A stretch of DNA of 23,282 nucleotides from WQUF01 sp031549885 (GCA_031549885.1 JAVBPD010000020.1:1-23282); one strand, 5' to 3'. Positions 6,225 to 16,015 are shown, numbered from the stretch's first letter. Numbers and translations: made by a program. Notes: a model not told the origin generated them from the sequence alone.

Positions 6225-7559
6225 TTGGCTTTAACTGGTTTACAAATCTTTAAACTTATGCCTAAAACTAATTGTAAAAAATGTGGCCATCCAACGTGCT
6301 TGGCTTTTTCTATGGCTCTTGCTTCGTCAAAAATTGCTCTTGATGCATGTCCTTATGTATCAGATGAAGCAAAAGAAGCTCTTGGAGCAGCATCATTACC
6401 TCCTGTGTTAAAGGTTACTTTAGGAGCAGGTGAAAAAGCTAGAGATACAGGTGATGAAACCGTTCTATTCAGACACGACAAAAGATTTTTTCACCCAACC
6501 TGTATTGCTGTATCAATTTCAGACTCATTAAGTGATGACGAATTTGAAGAAAAATTATCTAAAATCAACGATTTAGAATTTGAAAGAGTAGGGGAAAGAG
6601 TTTCAATTGATGCTATTGCTCTTAACAATGATAGCGGCGATGCTGATAATTTTTTGAAAAAAGCGAAAATAGTTGCAGAAAAAGGAAAGTATTTTCCAAT
6701 TTTAATATCTTCATCAGTAGAAGCTCTCACAAGTGCTGTTGTAGCTACAAAAGCACAGCGTCCGCTTATTAGCGCAGCAACAGTAGATAATTGGGAAGCT
6801 GTTTCTAAACTTGCAAAAGAAAATGATTGTCCACTAGTTGTAAGAGGTGAAGATCTAGATGCCACAGCTTCACTTGCAGAAAAAGTTTCTCAAGTTACAA
6901 AAAATATTGTATTGCAAACTAATTCACAAAACACTGTACAAAAGCTTTCAGATTTGACTCAAATAAGGCGCCAAGCAATAAGGAAAAAATTTAGACCTTT
7001 TGGATTTCCATCTATTGTTGAAGTTTCTGCAAAATCTCCTCTATCACAAATTGCTGAAGCTACAACATATATGTCAAAATATGCAAGTGTAGTAATAATT
7101 AACACCTGTGAAAAGGCTCATATATTGCCTCTTTGCGCATTTATACAAAATTTATTTTCAGATCCACAACAACCAGCACAAGTTGTACCAGATATATATC
7201 CAATTGGAGATGCAGATGATAATTCTCCAGTTTACTGCACAACTAACTTTTCTTTAACTTATTACACAGTTGAAGGTGAACTATCAAGTACTAAAATGCC
7301 AGCTTGGCTATTAGCTACTCCAACAGATGGGACTTCAGTGTTAACAGCTTGGGCAGCAGGGAAATTCAACGGAGAAAAAATTGCGGAATTTATGGAAGAG
7401 ATTAAATTATCAGAGAAAATTAAACATAAAACTATGACTATTCCTGGTTATGTTGCAGTTATTAAAGCGCCACTTGAAGAAAAATCTGGTTGGAAAGTTC
7501 TTATTGGCCCTAATGAAGCATCAGGACTTCCTGCATATGCAAAGGCTAATAATGCTTAG
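6225..7559 (+). CDS. acsC: Corrinoid iron-sulfur protein large subunit (CODH/ACS gamma)
   Basis: The 444-residue product starts at TTG, read as MALTGLQIFKLMPKTN. It is the large subunit of the corrinoid iron-sulfur protein, which carries the methyl group from AcsE to acetyl-CoA synthase. C17, C20, C25 and C42 (CKKCGHPTC plus CPY) bind the [4Fe-4S] cluster that reduces Co(II) to Co(I). A TIM-barrel middle is followed by a C-terminal corrinoid-binding domain with a glycine-rich stretch near the end (ATPTDGTSVLTAWAAGKF). Length fits the family. It opens the seven-gene acs operon and overlaps acsV by 8 nt. Its partner acsD is three genes on, an order different from acsD-acsC pairs I recall in several acetogens. 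Confidence 0.96.
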   Translation: MALTGLQIFKLMPKTNCKKCGHPTCLAFSMALASSKIALDACPYVSDEAKEALGAASLPPVLKVTLGAGEKARDTGDETVLFRHDKRFFHPTCIAVSISDSLSDDEFEEKLSKINDLEFERVGERVSIDAIALNNDSGDADNFLKKAKIVAEKGKYFPILISSSVEALTSAVVATKAQRPLISAATVDNWEAVSKLAKENDCPLVVRGEDLDATASLAEKVSQVTKNIVLQTNSQNTVQKLSDLTQIRRQAIRKKFRPFGFPSIVEVSAKSPLSQIAEATTYMSKYASVVIINTCEKAHILPLCAFIQNLFSDPQQPAQVVPDIYPIGDADDNSPVYCTTNFSLTYYTVEGELSSTKMPAWLLATPTDGTSVLTAWAAGKFNGEKIAEFMEEIKLSEKIKHKTMTIPGYVAVIKAPLEEKSGWKVLIGPNEASGLPAYAKANNA

Positions 7560-9306
7560 AAATGTAACAATCTTACCTGACAATCTTCATTTTGTCGTAA
7601 AGGATAAAACCACTGTTGCAGATGCCTTGAGAATTGCTGGTGTAAATATTGCAAAACCATGTGGTGGTGAAGGTACATGTGGAAAATGCAAGGTTTTTCT
7701 CAATGATGTCTTAGTGAAAAGCTGTGATACGTACATTGAAAGTGATGTAACAATAAAGGTGCCAGATTCTGTAAAATTAAATGGTCAGAAAATACTCACA
7801 GATATAAAGACTTATGATAAAAATAAAAACATTTTTCCTAAAACTGAGAAAGTTGAAATAAATTTAAAGGAACCTACTCTTTGGGATTCATTTAATGATG
7901 CTTATAACCTCATAAAAAGTTTAAGCGAAAAGCTAGGCATACTTGAGTCAAATATATATATAGAACCACCTGTTATGATTGATTTGCCTTATATTTTAAG
8001 GAAAAATAATTTTAAATTAAATCCTACTATATATCATGAGGATGAAAATATTTCAATTATATCCTTAACTGATAACAAAATATTTGGTTTAGCAATAGAT
8101 ATAGGAACCTCTACTATAGCTATGGCTCTTTGTGATCTTAAGACCTGTGAAGTTGTTGATGTTTACAGTACTCCAAACCCTCAGGCTGTATTTGGAACTG
8201 ATGTGATTTCAAGAATAATTTTTACAGAAGAAAACAAAGGCGGAACTATTTTGCTTAAAGAAGTTATAATTGAAGCAATATCTCAGGCAATTAAATCATT
8301 AGCAGAGAGAGTAAAGATTTCAACTGATGATATTGTATCAGTTGTAATTGCGGCTAATACTGTAATGAGCCATTTTTTATTGGGTTTACCTACTGACTTT
8401 TTAAGAAGAGAACCTTATGTCCCAGTTACAAATATTTATCCTAAAGTTTTTGCAAAGGATTTAGGGATTCCAATATTAAATACAGCGCCAATTATTATTA
8501 TTCCATCTGTTTCATCTTATGTAGGAGGGGATGTTGTAGCTGGAGTAATTGCAACAGAAATTTATAAAAAAAGTTATGAAGAAGAAGGATTAAATTTACT
8601 TGTAGATGTAGGTACTAATGGTGAAATAGTCCTTGCAGGCCAAGGTTTTATGATGGCTTGTTCTTGTTCGGCAGGGCCAGCATTTGAAGGTTCAGGAATT
8701 TCCTGTGGATCATTTGCTATACGAGGTGCTATTGATAATGTGTATTTTAAAGATGGCAAACTTTCGTATGATGTTCTAGGCAATAGTAAAGAAGCTATTT
8801 CAATATGTGGCTCAGGTCTTATATCACTTTTATCTGCTCTACTTGAAGCAGGTATAATAAATCGTTCTGGCAAGTTTATAAATAATATGAAAAGTTATGT
8901 TATTTCTGAAAATGTAAGTATTACTGAGGCTGATATACAAAACCTCATTAGAGCAAAAGCTGCACTTTTGGCAGGGATGAAGATAATGGTTAATAACATA
9001 AGTGTAGAATTTAAAGATTTAAATAAAATATTAATCGCTGGAGGATTTGGAAGAAGCATAAATATACAAAACGCAGTGAATATTGGTATGTTACCAGATG
9101 TAGATGTAGAAAAATATAGCTATATTGGGAATTCTTCTTTAGTAGGAGCGCTTAGAGTGTTAAACGATAGGACTATAGATATTAAAGATATAGCAAATTC
9201 TATTACAAACTTTGAATTATCCATCGGAAATGAATTTATGGAAGAATTCATTAGGGCATGTTTTCTACCACATACTGATTTTTCACTTTTTAATATTAAT
9301 GAATAA
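7552..9306 (+). CDS. acsV: RACo-type reductive activator of the corrinoid iron-sulfur protein
   Basis: The 584-residue product starts MLRNVTILPD at ATG 7552, inside the end of acsC (ATGCTTAG overlap). Domain order is an N-terminal [2Fe-2S] domain (C37, C43, C46, C58), a linker, then an ASKHA-fold ATPase with AIDIGTSTIAMAL, VDVGTNGEIVL, ICGSGLISLLSALL and IAGGFGRSINIQNAV. Members use ATP to drive uphill one-electron reduction of inactive Co(II) corrinoid. The spacing C46-X11-C58 is much shorter than in the homologue at 19020 (C47-X31-C79), so the cluster loop is compact. Location directly after acsC makes the corrinoid iron-sulfur protein its likely client. The longer frame back to 7450 is an overlap with acsC and is not a credible start. 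Confidence 0.92.
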   Translation: MLRNVTILPDNLHFVVKDKTTVADALRIAGVNIAKPCGGEGTCGKCKVFLNDVLVKSCDTYIESDVTIKVPDSVKLNGQKILTDIKTYDKNKNIFPKTEKVEINLKEPTLWDSFNDAYNLIKSLSEKLGILESNIYIEPPVMIDLPYILRKNNFKLNPTIYHEDENISIISLTDNKIFGLAIDIGTSTIAMALCDLKTCEVVDVYSTPNPQAVFGTDVISRIIFTEENKGGTILLKEVIIEAISQAIKSLAERVKISTDDIVSVVIAANTVMSHFLLGLPTDFLRREPYVPVTNIYPKVFAKDLGIPILNTAPIIIIPSVSSYVGGDVVAGVIATEIYKKSYEEEGLNLLVDVGTNGEIVLAGQGFMMACSCSAGPAFEGSGISCGSFAIRGAIDNVYFKDGKLSYDVLGNSKEAISICGSGLISLLSALLEAGIINRSGKFINNMKSYVISENVSITEADIQNLIRAKAALLAGMKIMVNNISVEFKDLNKILIAGGFGRSINIQNAVNIGMLPDVDVEKYSYIGNSSLVGALRVLNDRTIDIKDIANSITNFELSIGNEFMEEFIRACFLPHTDFSLFNINE

Positions 9307-9320
9307 TAGGAGGAATTTAT

Positions 9321-10088
9321 ATGGCTTTTACAATAGCAGTTTCTGGAAAGGGCGGTGTTGGTAAAACATCATTTTGCGCTTTATTAATTCGTTGGTTAAT
9401 AGAAGAAAAGATTACACCTATTTTAGCTGTAGATGCAGATCCAAATTCAAATTTATCAGAAGCGTTAGGTGTAGATTTAAAAGCATCAACTATTGCAGAG
9501 ATCATAACTAGCACAAAGGATATAAACGCTATACCAACTAATATGAGCCAAGATGAATATATAAATTATCGTTTAAATGAGTCATTAACAGAAACTGATG
9601 AGTTTGATCTTTTATCCATGGGTGGACCAGAGGGTCCAGGATGCTATTGTTTTCCTAATAATGTACTAAAAAAACACTTACAAAAGCTCACTTTAAATTA
9701 TAAAGCTGTAGTTATGGATAATGAAGCAGGGCTTGAGCATATAAGTCGTGGTACTACATCGGAAAAAGTAGATGCAATGTTTATATTAAGCGATACATCA
9801 AGGCGATCAATTAGATCAGCAGGTAGAATTTATGAACTGACTAAAGATCTTAAGGTACCTGTTAAAAATGTTTATTTTATTGTGACACAGGGAAAAGATA
9901 GTGATTTAGATAAAATATCAGATGAATTAAAGCTTGTAGGTCTTCCTGTTTCAGGACTTATACCAACAGATCAAGAACTTATAGATTTTGAGTTAGCAGG
10001 TAAACCTCTATATGATTTACCATCTAATTCTCCTTCAGTAGTTGCAATTTCTAAAATATTGAATGAAACTTTGGGAGGGAAATTTTAA
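9321..10088 (+). CDS. cooC: CooC/AcsF nickel-insertion ATPase
   Basis: The 255-residue product is a MinD/ParA-like dimeric ATPase. It has a deviant Walker A, GKGGVGKTS (9-17), DADPNSN (38-44), the CooC-type CYC pair (C108, C110) able to bind Ni or Zn between two subunits, and DNEAGLEH (133-140). CooC proteins support ATP-dependent maturation of the nickel sites of CODH or ACS. Which one this protein serves cannot be read from sequence; the acs setting allows both. The ribosome site AGGAGG is strong. The stop overlaps the acsD start by one base (TAATG), so the two are probably translated together. Confidence 0.93.
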   Translation: MAFTIAVSGKGGVGKTSFCALLIRWLIEEKITPILAVDADPNSNLSEALGVDLKASTIAEIITSTKDINAIPTNMSQDEYINYRLNESLTETDEFDLLSMGGPEGPGCYCFPNNVLKKHLQKLTLNYKAVVMDNEAGLEHISRGTTSEKVDAMFILSDTSRRSIRSAGRIYELTKDLKVPVKNVYFIVTQGKDSDLDKISDELKLVGLPVSGLIPTDQELIDFELAGKPLYDLPSNSPSVVAISKILNETLGGKF

Positions 10089-11056
10089 TGCCATTACTTA
10101 TAGATAAAAGTACAGGAAGTATAAATCAAGTTGTGCTAGGTGCTACACCAGAAAATGGTGGAACACGCAGTCACACTATTACCATAGGAGGAGAAGGATC
10201 ACTTCCATTTCTTGGCTATGAAGGAGCAAATCCTAATAGACCAGTTATAGCAACAGAAGTTATCGATTATGATCCTTTAAATTGGGTTCCATCTCTTAGA
10301 GAAGCTTGGGGTGATGTGTTAAAAAATCCAGCAGCTTGGGCAAAAAAGGCTGTAGAGCTTGGAGCTGATATGATATATTTAAAATTATTATCAATTGATC
10401 CAGATAATGGAGGACGCTCCATTGAAGAATGTTCAAAGACAGTTAAAGAAGTATTAGAAGCTGTTTCTGTACCTATAGCTGTTCAAGGTTGTGGAATTGA
10501 TGAACTTGACAAACCACTTATTGCAAAACTTGCTGAAGAATTTTCAGGAGAAAATATTTTATTTGGACTTGCAAACCAAGAGAATTATGCAACTTATGTT
10601 GCTTCTTGTTTAGCAAATAATCATACTTTAATAGCATCTTCTCCTCTTGATATAAATATTTGTAAGCAAACAAATATATTGATTAGTGAAATGAACATGC
10701 CACTTAACAGATTAGTAATAGATCCATCTGTAGGTGGACTTGGCTATGGTCTTGAGTATTCTTATTCAGTTATGGAAAGAGGCCGCATTGGTGCTTTGCA
10801 AGGCGATAAAATGCTCTCTATGCCAATTATTGGATTTGTTGGTGCAGAAGCTTGGAAAGCTAAAGAAGCAGGAGCATCTGAATTAGATTTTCCTAAATGG
10901 GGAGATCAAAAAGATCGTGGTGTTTTATGGGAAACAGTTACTGCATCTGCATTTTTACAAGCTGGAATAGATATTTTAGTTATGCGCCACCCAACAGCAT
11001 GTACAGTTATAAAGGAAGAGATTGATGAACTAATGAAGGAAATCAATGTTAAATAA
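10088..11056 (+). CDS. acsD: Corrinoid iron-sulfur protein small subunit (CODH/ACS delta)
   Basis: The 322-residue product is the TIM-barrel partner of AcsC; together they hold the corrinoid that shuttles the methyl group. Family features include IGGEGSLPFLGYEGANPNRP near the N-terminus, VQGCGIDELDK in the middle, IDPSVGGLGYGLEYSYSVME and GFVGAEAWKAKEAG. It has no Fe-S cysteine motif, as expected. It starts on the last base of cooC, and acsE follows after 12 nt with a GGAGGG site, so all are in one transcript. Confidence 0.95.
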   Translation: MPLLIDKSTGSINQVVLGATPENGGTRSHTITIGGEGSLPFLGYEGANPNRPVIATEVIDYDPLNWVPSLREAWGDVLKNPAAWAKKAVELGADMIYLKLLSIDPDNGGRSIEECSKTVKEVLEAVSVPIAVQGCGIDELDKPLIAKLAEEFSGENILFGLANQENYATYVASCLANNHTLIASSPLDINICKQTNILISEMNMPLNRLVIDPSVGGLGYGLEYSYSVMERGRIGALQGDKMLSMPIIGFVGAEAWKAKEAGASELDFPKWGDQKDRGVLWETVTASAFLQAGIDILVMRHPTACTVIKEEIDELMKEINVK

Positions 11057-11068
11057 GGAGGGTATTGT

Positions 11069-11875
11069 ATGGAAATAATTGGTGAACGTATTAATGGAAT
11101 GTTTAAAGATATAAAAGCTGCTATTATAAATAAAGACCCAGAGCCTGTTAAGGAATGGGCAATAAAACAAACAAAAATGGGAGCAGCATTTTTAGATATC
11201 AGCGCTGGTGCAAGTGCTGAAAATCCACTTGAAGCTATGAAGTTTTTAATTGAAGCAGCACAAAGTGTTGTGGATACGCCTTTATGCTTAGATTCCACAA
11301 ATTATGATATTATAGAAGAAGGATTAAAGCTTTGCCGTGTGCCTGCTTTAATTAATTCTTGTCATGCTGATAGATATAAAATTGAAAGAGTTTTTCCAAT
11401 GGCTGTAAAATATGGCGCTAAAATTATTGGACTTGCAATGAGTGAAGAATCAGGAATACCAAAAACTTCAGATGCAAGGGTTGCTCTTGCAATGGAACTT
11501 GTAGCAGCCGCAGATGAGTTTGGACTTCCAATGGAAGATTTATATATTGACCCATTAATATTGCCTGTAAATGTAGCGCAAGATCATTTTATTGAAGCTA
11601 TGGAGACACTTCGCCAAGTAAAATTAATGGCAGATCCAGCTCCAAAAACAACATGTGGATTATCAAATGTTTCTCAAAGATGTGCTGATAGAAGGCTGAT
11701 AAATAGAACAGCATTAGTAATGCTCATGGCTTGTGGCCTTGATTCAGCTATAGTAGATGCTAATGATGAAGAACTTATGGATGCTGTTGCAACAGCACGT
11801 ATTTTATTAAATAAAGAAATTTATTGTGATTCATATGCAAGTTTATTTAAAAAAGAGAGATATTCTATTAAGTAA
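11069..11875 (+). CDS. acsE: Methyl-H4folate:corrinoid iron-sulfur protein methyltransferase (MeTr)
   Basis: The 268-residue product transfers the N5-methyl group of methyl-H4folate to Co(I) of AcsCD. It starts MEIIGERING. Pterin-barrel landmarks are DISAGAS, DTPLCLDSTNYD, NSCHAD, YIDPLILPVN and TCGLSNVSQR, the last carrying the conserved asparagine of the pterin site. Length is close to the Moorella enzyme. It sits between acsD and acsA in the acs operon. The paralogue at 3095-3898 shares all of these landmarks but lies in the separate demethylase operon. Confidence 0.95.
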   Translation: MEIIGERINGMFKDIKAAIINKDPEPVKEWAIKQTKMGAAFLDISAGASAENPLEAMKFLIEAAQSVVDTPLCLDSTNYDIIEEGLKLCRVPALINSCHADRYKIERVFPMAVKYGAKIIGLAMSEESGIPKTSDARVALAMELVAAADEFGLPMEDLYIDPLILPVNVAQDHFIEAMETLRQVKLMADPAPKTTCGLSNVSQRCADRRLINRTALVMLMACGLDSAIVDANDEELMDAVATARILLNKEIYCDSYASLFKKERYSIK

Positions 11876-11902
11876 TGTTAAAGTATTGGAGGTACTTGAT
11901 AA

Positions 11903-13858
11903 ATGAGTAAATATCGTACTATTGATCCAGCCGCAGAGGAAATGCTTGAACATACGGAGGGTATGGGAATTTCAACGCAATTTGACCGTTATTTAGCACA
12001 ACAACCACAATGTAAATTTGGACTTACAGGAGTTTGTTGTAAAATTTGCATACAAGGTCCTTGCAGAGTTATTCCAACAAAAAAAGGTGCTGACAAAGGT
12101 ATATGTGGTGCTAGAGATTATACAATAGTTTCTCGTAATACTGCAAGGTTAATTGCAGGTGGAGCATCTGCTCACTCTGACCATGGCCGTGAAATAGCTC
12201 ATACGCTTTTGGCAACAGCAGAAGGTAAAGCGCCAGATTACAGAATTAGAGATAGCGTTAAATTGCACAATGTTGCTAAAAAAGTAGGAATTGAAATTGA
12301 AGGTCGTAGAGATGTAGATATTGCAAAAGATGTAGCACTTCTTGCATTAGAAGATTTTGGAAAGCATTCAGCAGAACCATGTACTTGGCTTAAAACAAAT
12401 ATTGATGAAGAGCGCCTTACAAAATTCAAAAAAACTCGCATTACAAATACAGCCATCGACCGTTCCGTAGTTCAACTTTTGCATCAAACACATATGGGAA
12501 CAGATGCTGATCCAGTTAATATTATTTTTGGGGGATTACAAGCAGGCCTTGCAGATTTTACAGGTATGAGTCTTGCAACAGACATTTCCGATATATTATT
12601 TGGTACTCCTGAACCTGTTATAACAGCAGCTAATTTAGGAACGCTAAAAAAAGATATGGTTAACATTGCAGTTCATGGACATAACCCTGTGCTTTCAGAG
12701 ATGATCGTTAAAGCAGTTGATGATCTTCAAGATGAAGCAAAAAAAGCTGGAGCTTCTGGAATTAATGTTGTAGGTATTTGCTGTACAGGAAATGAAGTGT
12801 TAATGAGAGAAGGCGTTCCAATGGCTGCAAATTTTGGTAGCCAGGAACTTGCAATTATGACTGGAGTATTAGATGCTATGATCATGGACGTTCAGTGTAT
12901 TGCCCCTGGAGTGCAAGAGGTTTGTACATGTTATCATACTTTAATGATAAGCACAATGCCAATTTCCAAAATACCAGGTGCTGCCCATGTTGAATTTGAC
13001 CCTCATAATGCATTAGAATCTGCTTATACAATAGTGCGTATGGCTATAGAACAATTTGGAAAACGCCGTGCAGATTTAATACACATTCCTGATTTTAAAA
13101 AGGAAGTAATAGGCGGATTTAGCCTTGAATCACTCTTAGAATTATTTGGAAAGAAAAATCCAGAAAATCCTATAAGATTTTTAACAGATGCAATTAAAAA
13201 TGGTGAAATCAAAGGTGTTTGTGCTTTTGCTGGTTGTAATAATCAAAAAATCACTCATGATGAATCTATAATAAAAATTGCCAAAGAGCTTGCTAAAAAT
13301 GACGTATTTCTTGTATCCACAGGATGCTCTGCAGGTGCTTTTTCAAAACTTGGCTTTATGAGCCCAGAAGGAGTAGACGAATATGCAGGACCTGGACTTA
13401 AAAAGTTAATTAAACAATTAGAAGATGCATCAGGCCTTAAACTTCCTCTTGTATTCCATATGGGATCATGTGTTGACAATAGCCGTGTTCAACAATTGTG
13501 GCATACAATGGCTCAGGATATGGGAATTTCTGTTCCTCAACTTCCTTTTGTTGCAACAGCAGCAGAAGCTATGAGTGAAAAAGCAATTTCTATAGGATCA
13601 TGGGTAGTTGCTATGGGTATACCATGTCATGTTGGAGTACTTCCTCCAATTGATGGAAGTCCTCTTGTTTATGATTTAGTAACTCAAGTAGCAAGAGATG
13701 TCTTTGGAGGATATTTCATTTTTGAAACAGATCCTGAAAAAGCTTCTAAACAATTGCTTGCTAGACTTGAAAATAGAGCATGGAAATTAAGAGTATATGA
13801 AAAAATTTCGACAGGATTTGAATATAGACCTAGCGAAGTTAAATTTTATGAAGGTTAA
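11903..13858 (+). CDS. acsA: Carbon monoxide dehydrogenase catalytic subunit of CODH/ACS
   Basis: The 651-residue product reduces CO2 to CO (or the reverse) at the Ni-Fe-S C-cluster. C37 and C45 fit the inter-subunit D-cluster; C46, C49, C54 and C68 fit the B-cluster. C-cluster ligands fall at H260, C294, C332, C445, C475 and C523, with spacings nearly the same as in the Carboxydothermus CODH. All key residues are present and there is no in-frame stop, in contrast to the recoded or interrupted acsA reported in some clostridia. The GGAGG site is good. It precedes acsB by 13 nt, in line with the two forming the bifunctional complex with an internal CO channel. Confidence 0.97.
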   Translation: MSKYRTIDPAAEEMLEHTEGMGISTQFDRYLAQQPQCKFGLTGVCCKICIQGPCRVIPTKKGADKGICGARDYTIVSRNTARLIAGGASAHSDHGREIAHTLLATAEGKAPDYRIRDSVKLHNVAKKVGIEIEGRRDVDIAKDVALLALEDFGKHSAEPCTWLKTNIDEERLTKFKKTRITNTAIDRSVVQLLHQTHMGTDADPVNIIFGGLQAGLADFTGMSLATDISDILFGTPEPVITAANLGTLKKDMVNIAVHGHNPVLSEMIVKAVDDLQDEAKKAGASGINVVGICCTGNEVLMREGVPMAANFGSQELAIMTGVLDAMIMDVQCIAPGVQEVCTCYHTLMISTMPISKIPGAAHVEFDPHNALESAYTIVRMAIEQFGKRRADLIHIPDFKKEVIGGFSLESLLELFGKKNPENPIRFLTDAIKNGEIKGVCAFAGCNNQKITHDESIIKIAKELAKNDVFLVSTGCSAGAFSKLGFMSPEGVDEYAGPGLKKLIKQLEDASGLKLPLVFHMGSCVDNSRVQQLWHTMAQDMGISVPQLPFVATAAEAMSEKAISIGSWVVAMGIPCHVGVLPPIDGSPLVYDLVTQVARDVFGGYFIFETDPEKASKQLLARLENRAWKLRVYEKISTGFEYRPSEVKFYEG

Positions 13859-13871
13859 GAGGTGAAGATAG

Positions 13872-15998
13872 ATGTCTAATGAGTTATTTAAGAGGGCTTA
13901 TGAAGGCGCTGTAACTGCAACAAGTTATGCACAAATTAGGTTAGACCAAGCTATTGCTGAGAAAGGTGCCGATGCAGAAGTAAAATATCCTGATACAGCT
14001 TATTATCTTCCAGTTATTTATGCCTTAACAGGTATTAAAGTGACAACTTTAGGTCAATTGCCTCCTATTTTAAATAAAATTAAATCTGAAAATTTAAGAG
14101 CTGATTATACTTTAGAGGGCGCAAAAGCTAATGGAAAAGCTACTCTATATGCAGCAGAAATAATAGAAGCATGTAATTATTTAGATGAAAATCCTTATAA
14201 AGAACCTTGGTCTGGATTTTTAACTGACCCTATTTTAAGAAGATTTGGAATACAACTAGTTGACTTTACAATTCCTGGTTTTGCTATAATTTTAGGACGT
14301 GCAAAGGATAGCAAAACTGCTGTTGAAATTGTTCGTAATCTTCAAGGAAAAGGCCTAATGCTAATGCTTGTAAATGAGATTATTGAGCAATTATTAGATG
14401 AGAATATGAAAATAGGAATTGATTATATAGCTTTTCCTCTAGGAAACTTCACTCAAGTTATTCATGCTGTAAACTATGCTCTTCGTGCAGGACTCGCATT
14501 TGGTGGTGTTCCTGGTGGAGAGGTGGAAAAGCATCTTGATTATCAAAGAAAGCGCGTGCGTGCTTTTGTTTTAGCTTTGGGAAATCAAGACGATGTACGT
14601 ATTGCAGCAGAATTTGGAGCTATGTATTTAGGACACCCTACTATTACAGATCAACCTTTACAGGAAGAAATACCAGATTTATATATGCATGAATCTGATC
14701 CAAAGAAAATGGTTGCATTAGGACTTGAAGTTCGTGGAATAAAAATTACAACTTTAGATCTTGATATTCCAATTCTTATGGGACCTGCTTTTGAAGGCGA
14801 AACTATAAGAAGAAAAGATATGCAAGTTGAGTTTGGTGGAACTCATTCTACAGCTTTTGAATGGGTAACAATGGTAGATGCAAATAGCATTGAAGATGGC
14901 AAGGTTACTTTAATAGGTCCTGACGTTGATACTGTAGAAGTAGGTTCTGCTATGCCACTTGGTGTTGTAGTGAAAATTTTTGGAAGAAAAATGCAGCAAG
15001 ATTTTGAGAGCGTTCTTGAAAGGCGTATGCATGATATAATGAATTTTGGTGAAGGTCTATGGCATTCAGCACAGCGTGATTTAGTATGGATGCGTATTAG
15101 CAGAGCTGCTTATGATTTAGGATTTAGACTAAAACATTATGGAGAAATGCTCATTGCTAAATTTAAAAATGACTTCCCATCTATTGTAGATAGAGTTGAA
15201 GTTATTTTAATTACTGATCAACAAGAAGTGGAGAAAAATATTGTAGATGCAAGAGCAGTATATGCAGCACGTGATGAGCGCATGAGAGGACTTACTGATG
15301 AAAAATGTGATGATTTTTATTCTTGTAAGCTTTGTCAATCATTTGCGCCAAGTCACTTATGCGTTATAACCCCTGAAAGGCTTGGACTTTGTGGTGCTGT
15401 AAACTGGCTTGATGCAAAAGCTTCTTATGAGATTGATCCAAATGGACCTAATACAGCTATTGAGCATGGAGAGCCTACTGATCCAGTTAAAGGAATTTAT
15501 GAAAGCGTAAATGATTATGTTTCAAATGTAACAAATAAAAGGCTGGAGGAAGTTGCTTTGTATAGCTTTATGGATCTTCCAATGACATCTTGTGGATGTT
15601 TTGAAGCTATAATTGCACTTTTCCCTGAAGCTAATGGTGTTATGATAACAACTCGTGAATTTGGTGGACTTACTCCTTGTGGAATGTCATTTTCAACCCT
15701 TGCAGGTACTGTAGGTGGTGGAAATCAAACTCCAGGTTTTATGGGTATTGGTAGACGTTATATTACAAGCCGCAAATTTATAGCAGGTGATGGTGGTATG
15801 AAACGTATTTGCTGGATGCCAAAAGATTTAAAAGCATATTTACATGATGATTTTGTTGCAAGGTCTGTAGAAGAAGGACTTGGAGAAGATTTCATAGATA
15901 AAATTGCAGATGAAGATGTTGGATTTGAACCAGATTTAGTTTTAGAATTTTTGACAAGTGTTGACCATCCTGCACTTACAATGGATAGCATAATATAA
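13872..15998 (+). CDS. acsB: CO-methylating acetyl-CoA synthase
   Basis: The 708-residue product condenses a methyl group from AcsCD with CO from AcsA and CoA to give acetyl-CoA. A-cluster ligands are intact: C485, C488, C497 and C507 bind the [4Fe-4S] part, and the CGC motif C574-G-C576 binds the distal nickel. Spacings (3, 9, 10 and 67 residues) equal those of the Moorella enzyme. The N-terminal CODH-docking domain is present, so this is the full bacterial form and not the shorter archaeal one. It is the last gene of the acs operon, followed by a strong terminator 18 nt past the stop. Confidence 0.97.
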   Translation: MSNELFKRAYEGAVTATSYAQIRLDQAIAEKGADAEVKYPDTAYYLPVIYALTGIKVTTLGQLPPILNKIKSENLRADYTLEGAKANGKATLYAAEIIEACNYLDENPYKEPWSGFLTDPILRRFGIQLVDFTIPGFAIILGRAKDSKTAVEIVRNLQGKGLMLMLVNEIIEQLLDENMKIGIDYIAFPLGNFTQVIHAVNYALRAGLAFGGVPGGEVEKHLDYQRKRVRAFVLALGNQDDVRIAAEFGAMYLGHPTITDQPLQEEIPDLYMHESDPKKMVALGLEVRGIKITTLDLDIPILMGPAFEGETIRRKDMQVEFGGTHSTAFEWVTMVDANSIEDGKVTLIGPDVDTVEVGSAMPLGVVVKIFGRKMQQDFESVLERRMHDIMNFGEGLWHSAQRDLVWMRISRAAYDLGFRLKHYGEMLIAKFKNDFPSIVDRVEVILITDQQEVEKNIVDARAVYAARDERMRGLTDEKCDDFYSCKLCQSFAPSHLCVITPERLGLCGAVNWLDAKASYEIDPNGPNTAIEHGEPTDPVKGIYESVNDYVSNVTNKRLEEVALYSFMDLPMTSCGCFEAIIALFPEANGVMITTREFGGLTPCGMSFSTLAGTVGGGNQTPGFMGIGRRYITSRKFIAGDGGMKRICWMPKDLKAYLHDDFVARSVEEGLGEDFIDKIADEDVGFEPDLVLEFLTSVDHPALTMDSII

Positions 15999-16015
15999 AT
16001 TTATAACAAAAAAAT

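Noticed and set aside
7450..7552. Longer N-terminus for AcsV
   Set aside because: It would lie wholly within acsC in another frame; the ferredoxin-like domain begins naturally at MLRNVTILPD (7552).
11903..13858. Recoded or interrupted acsA, as reported in some acetogenic clostridia
   Set aside because: The frame is intact over 651 codons with all cluster ligands present.
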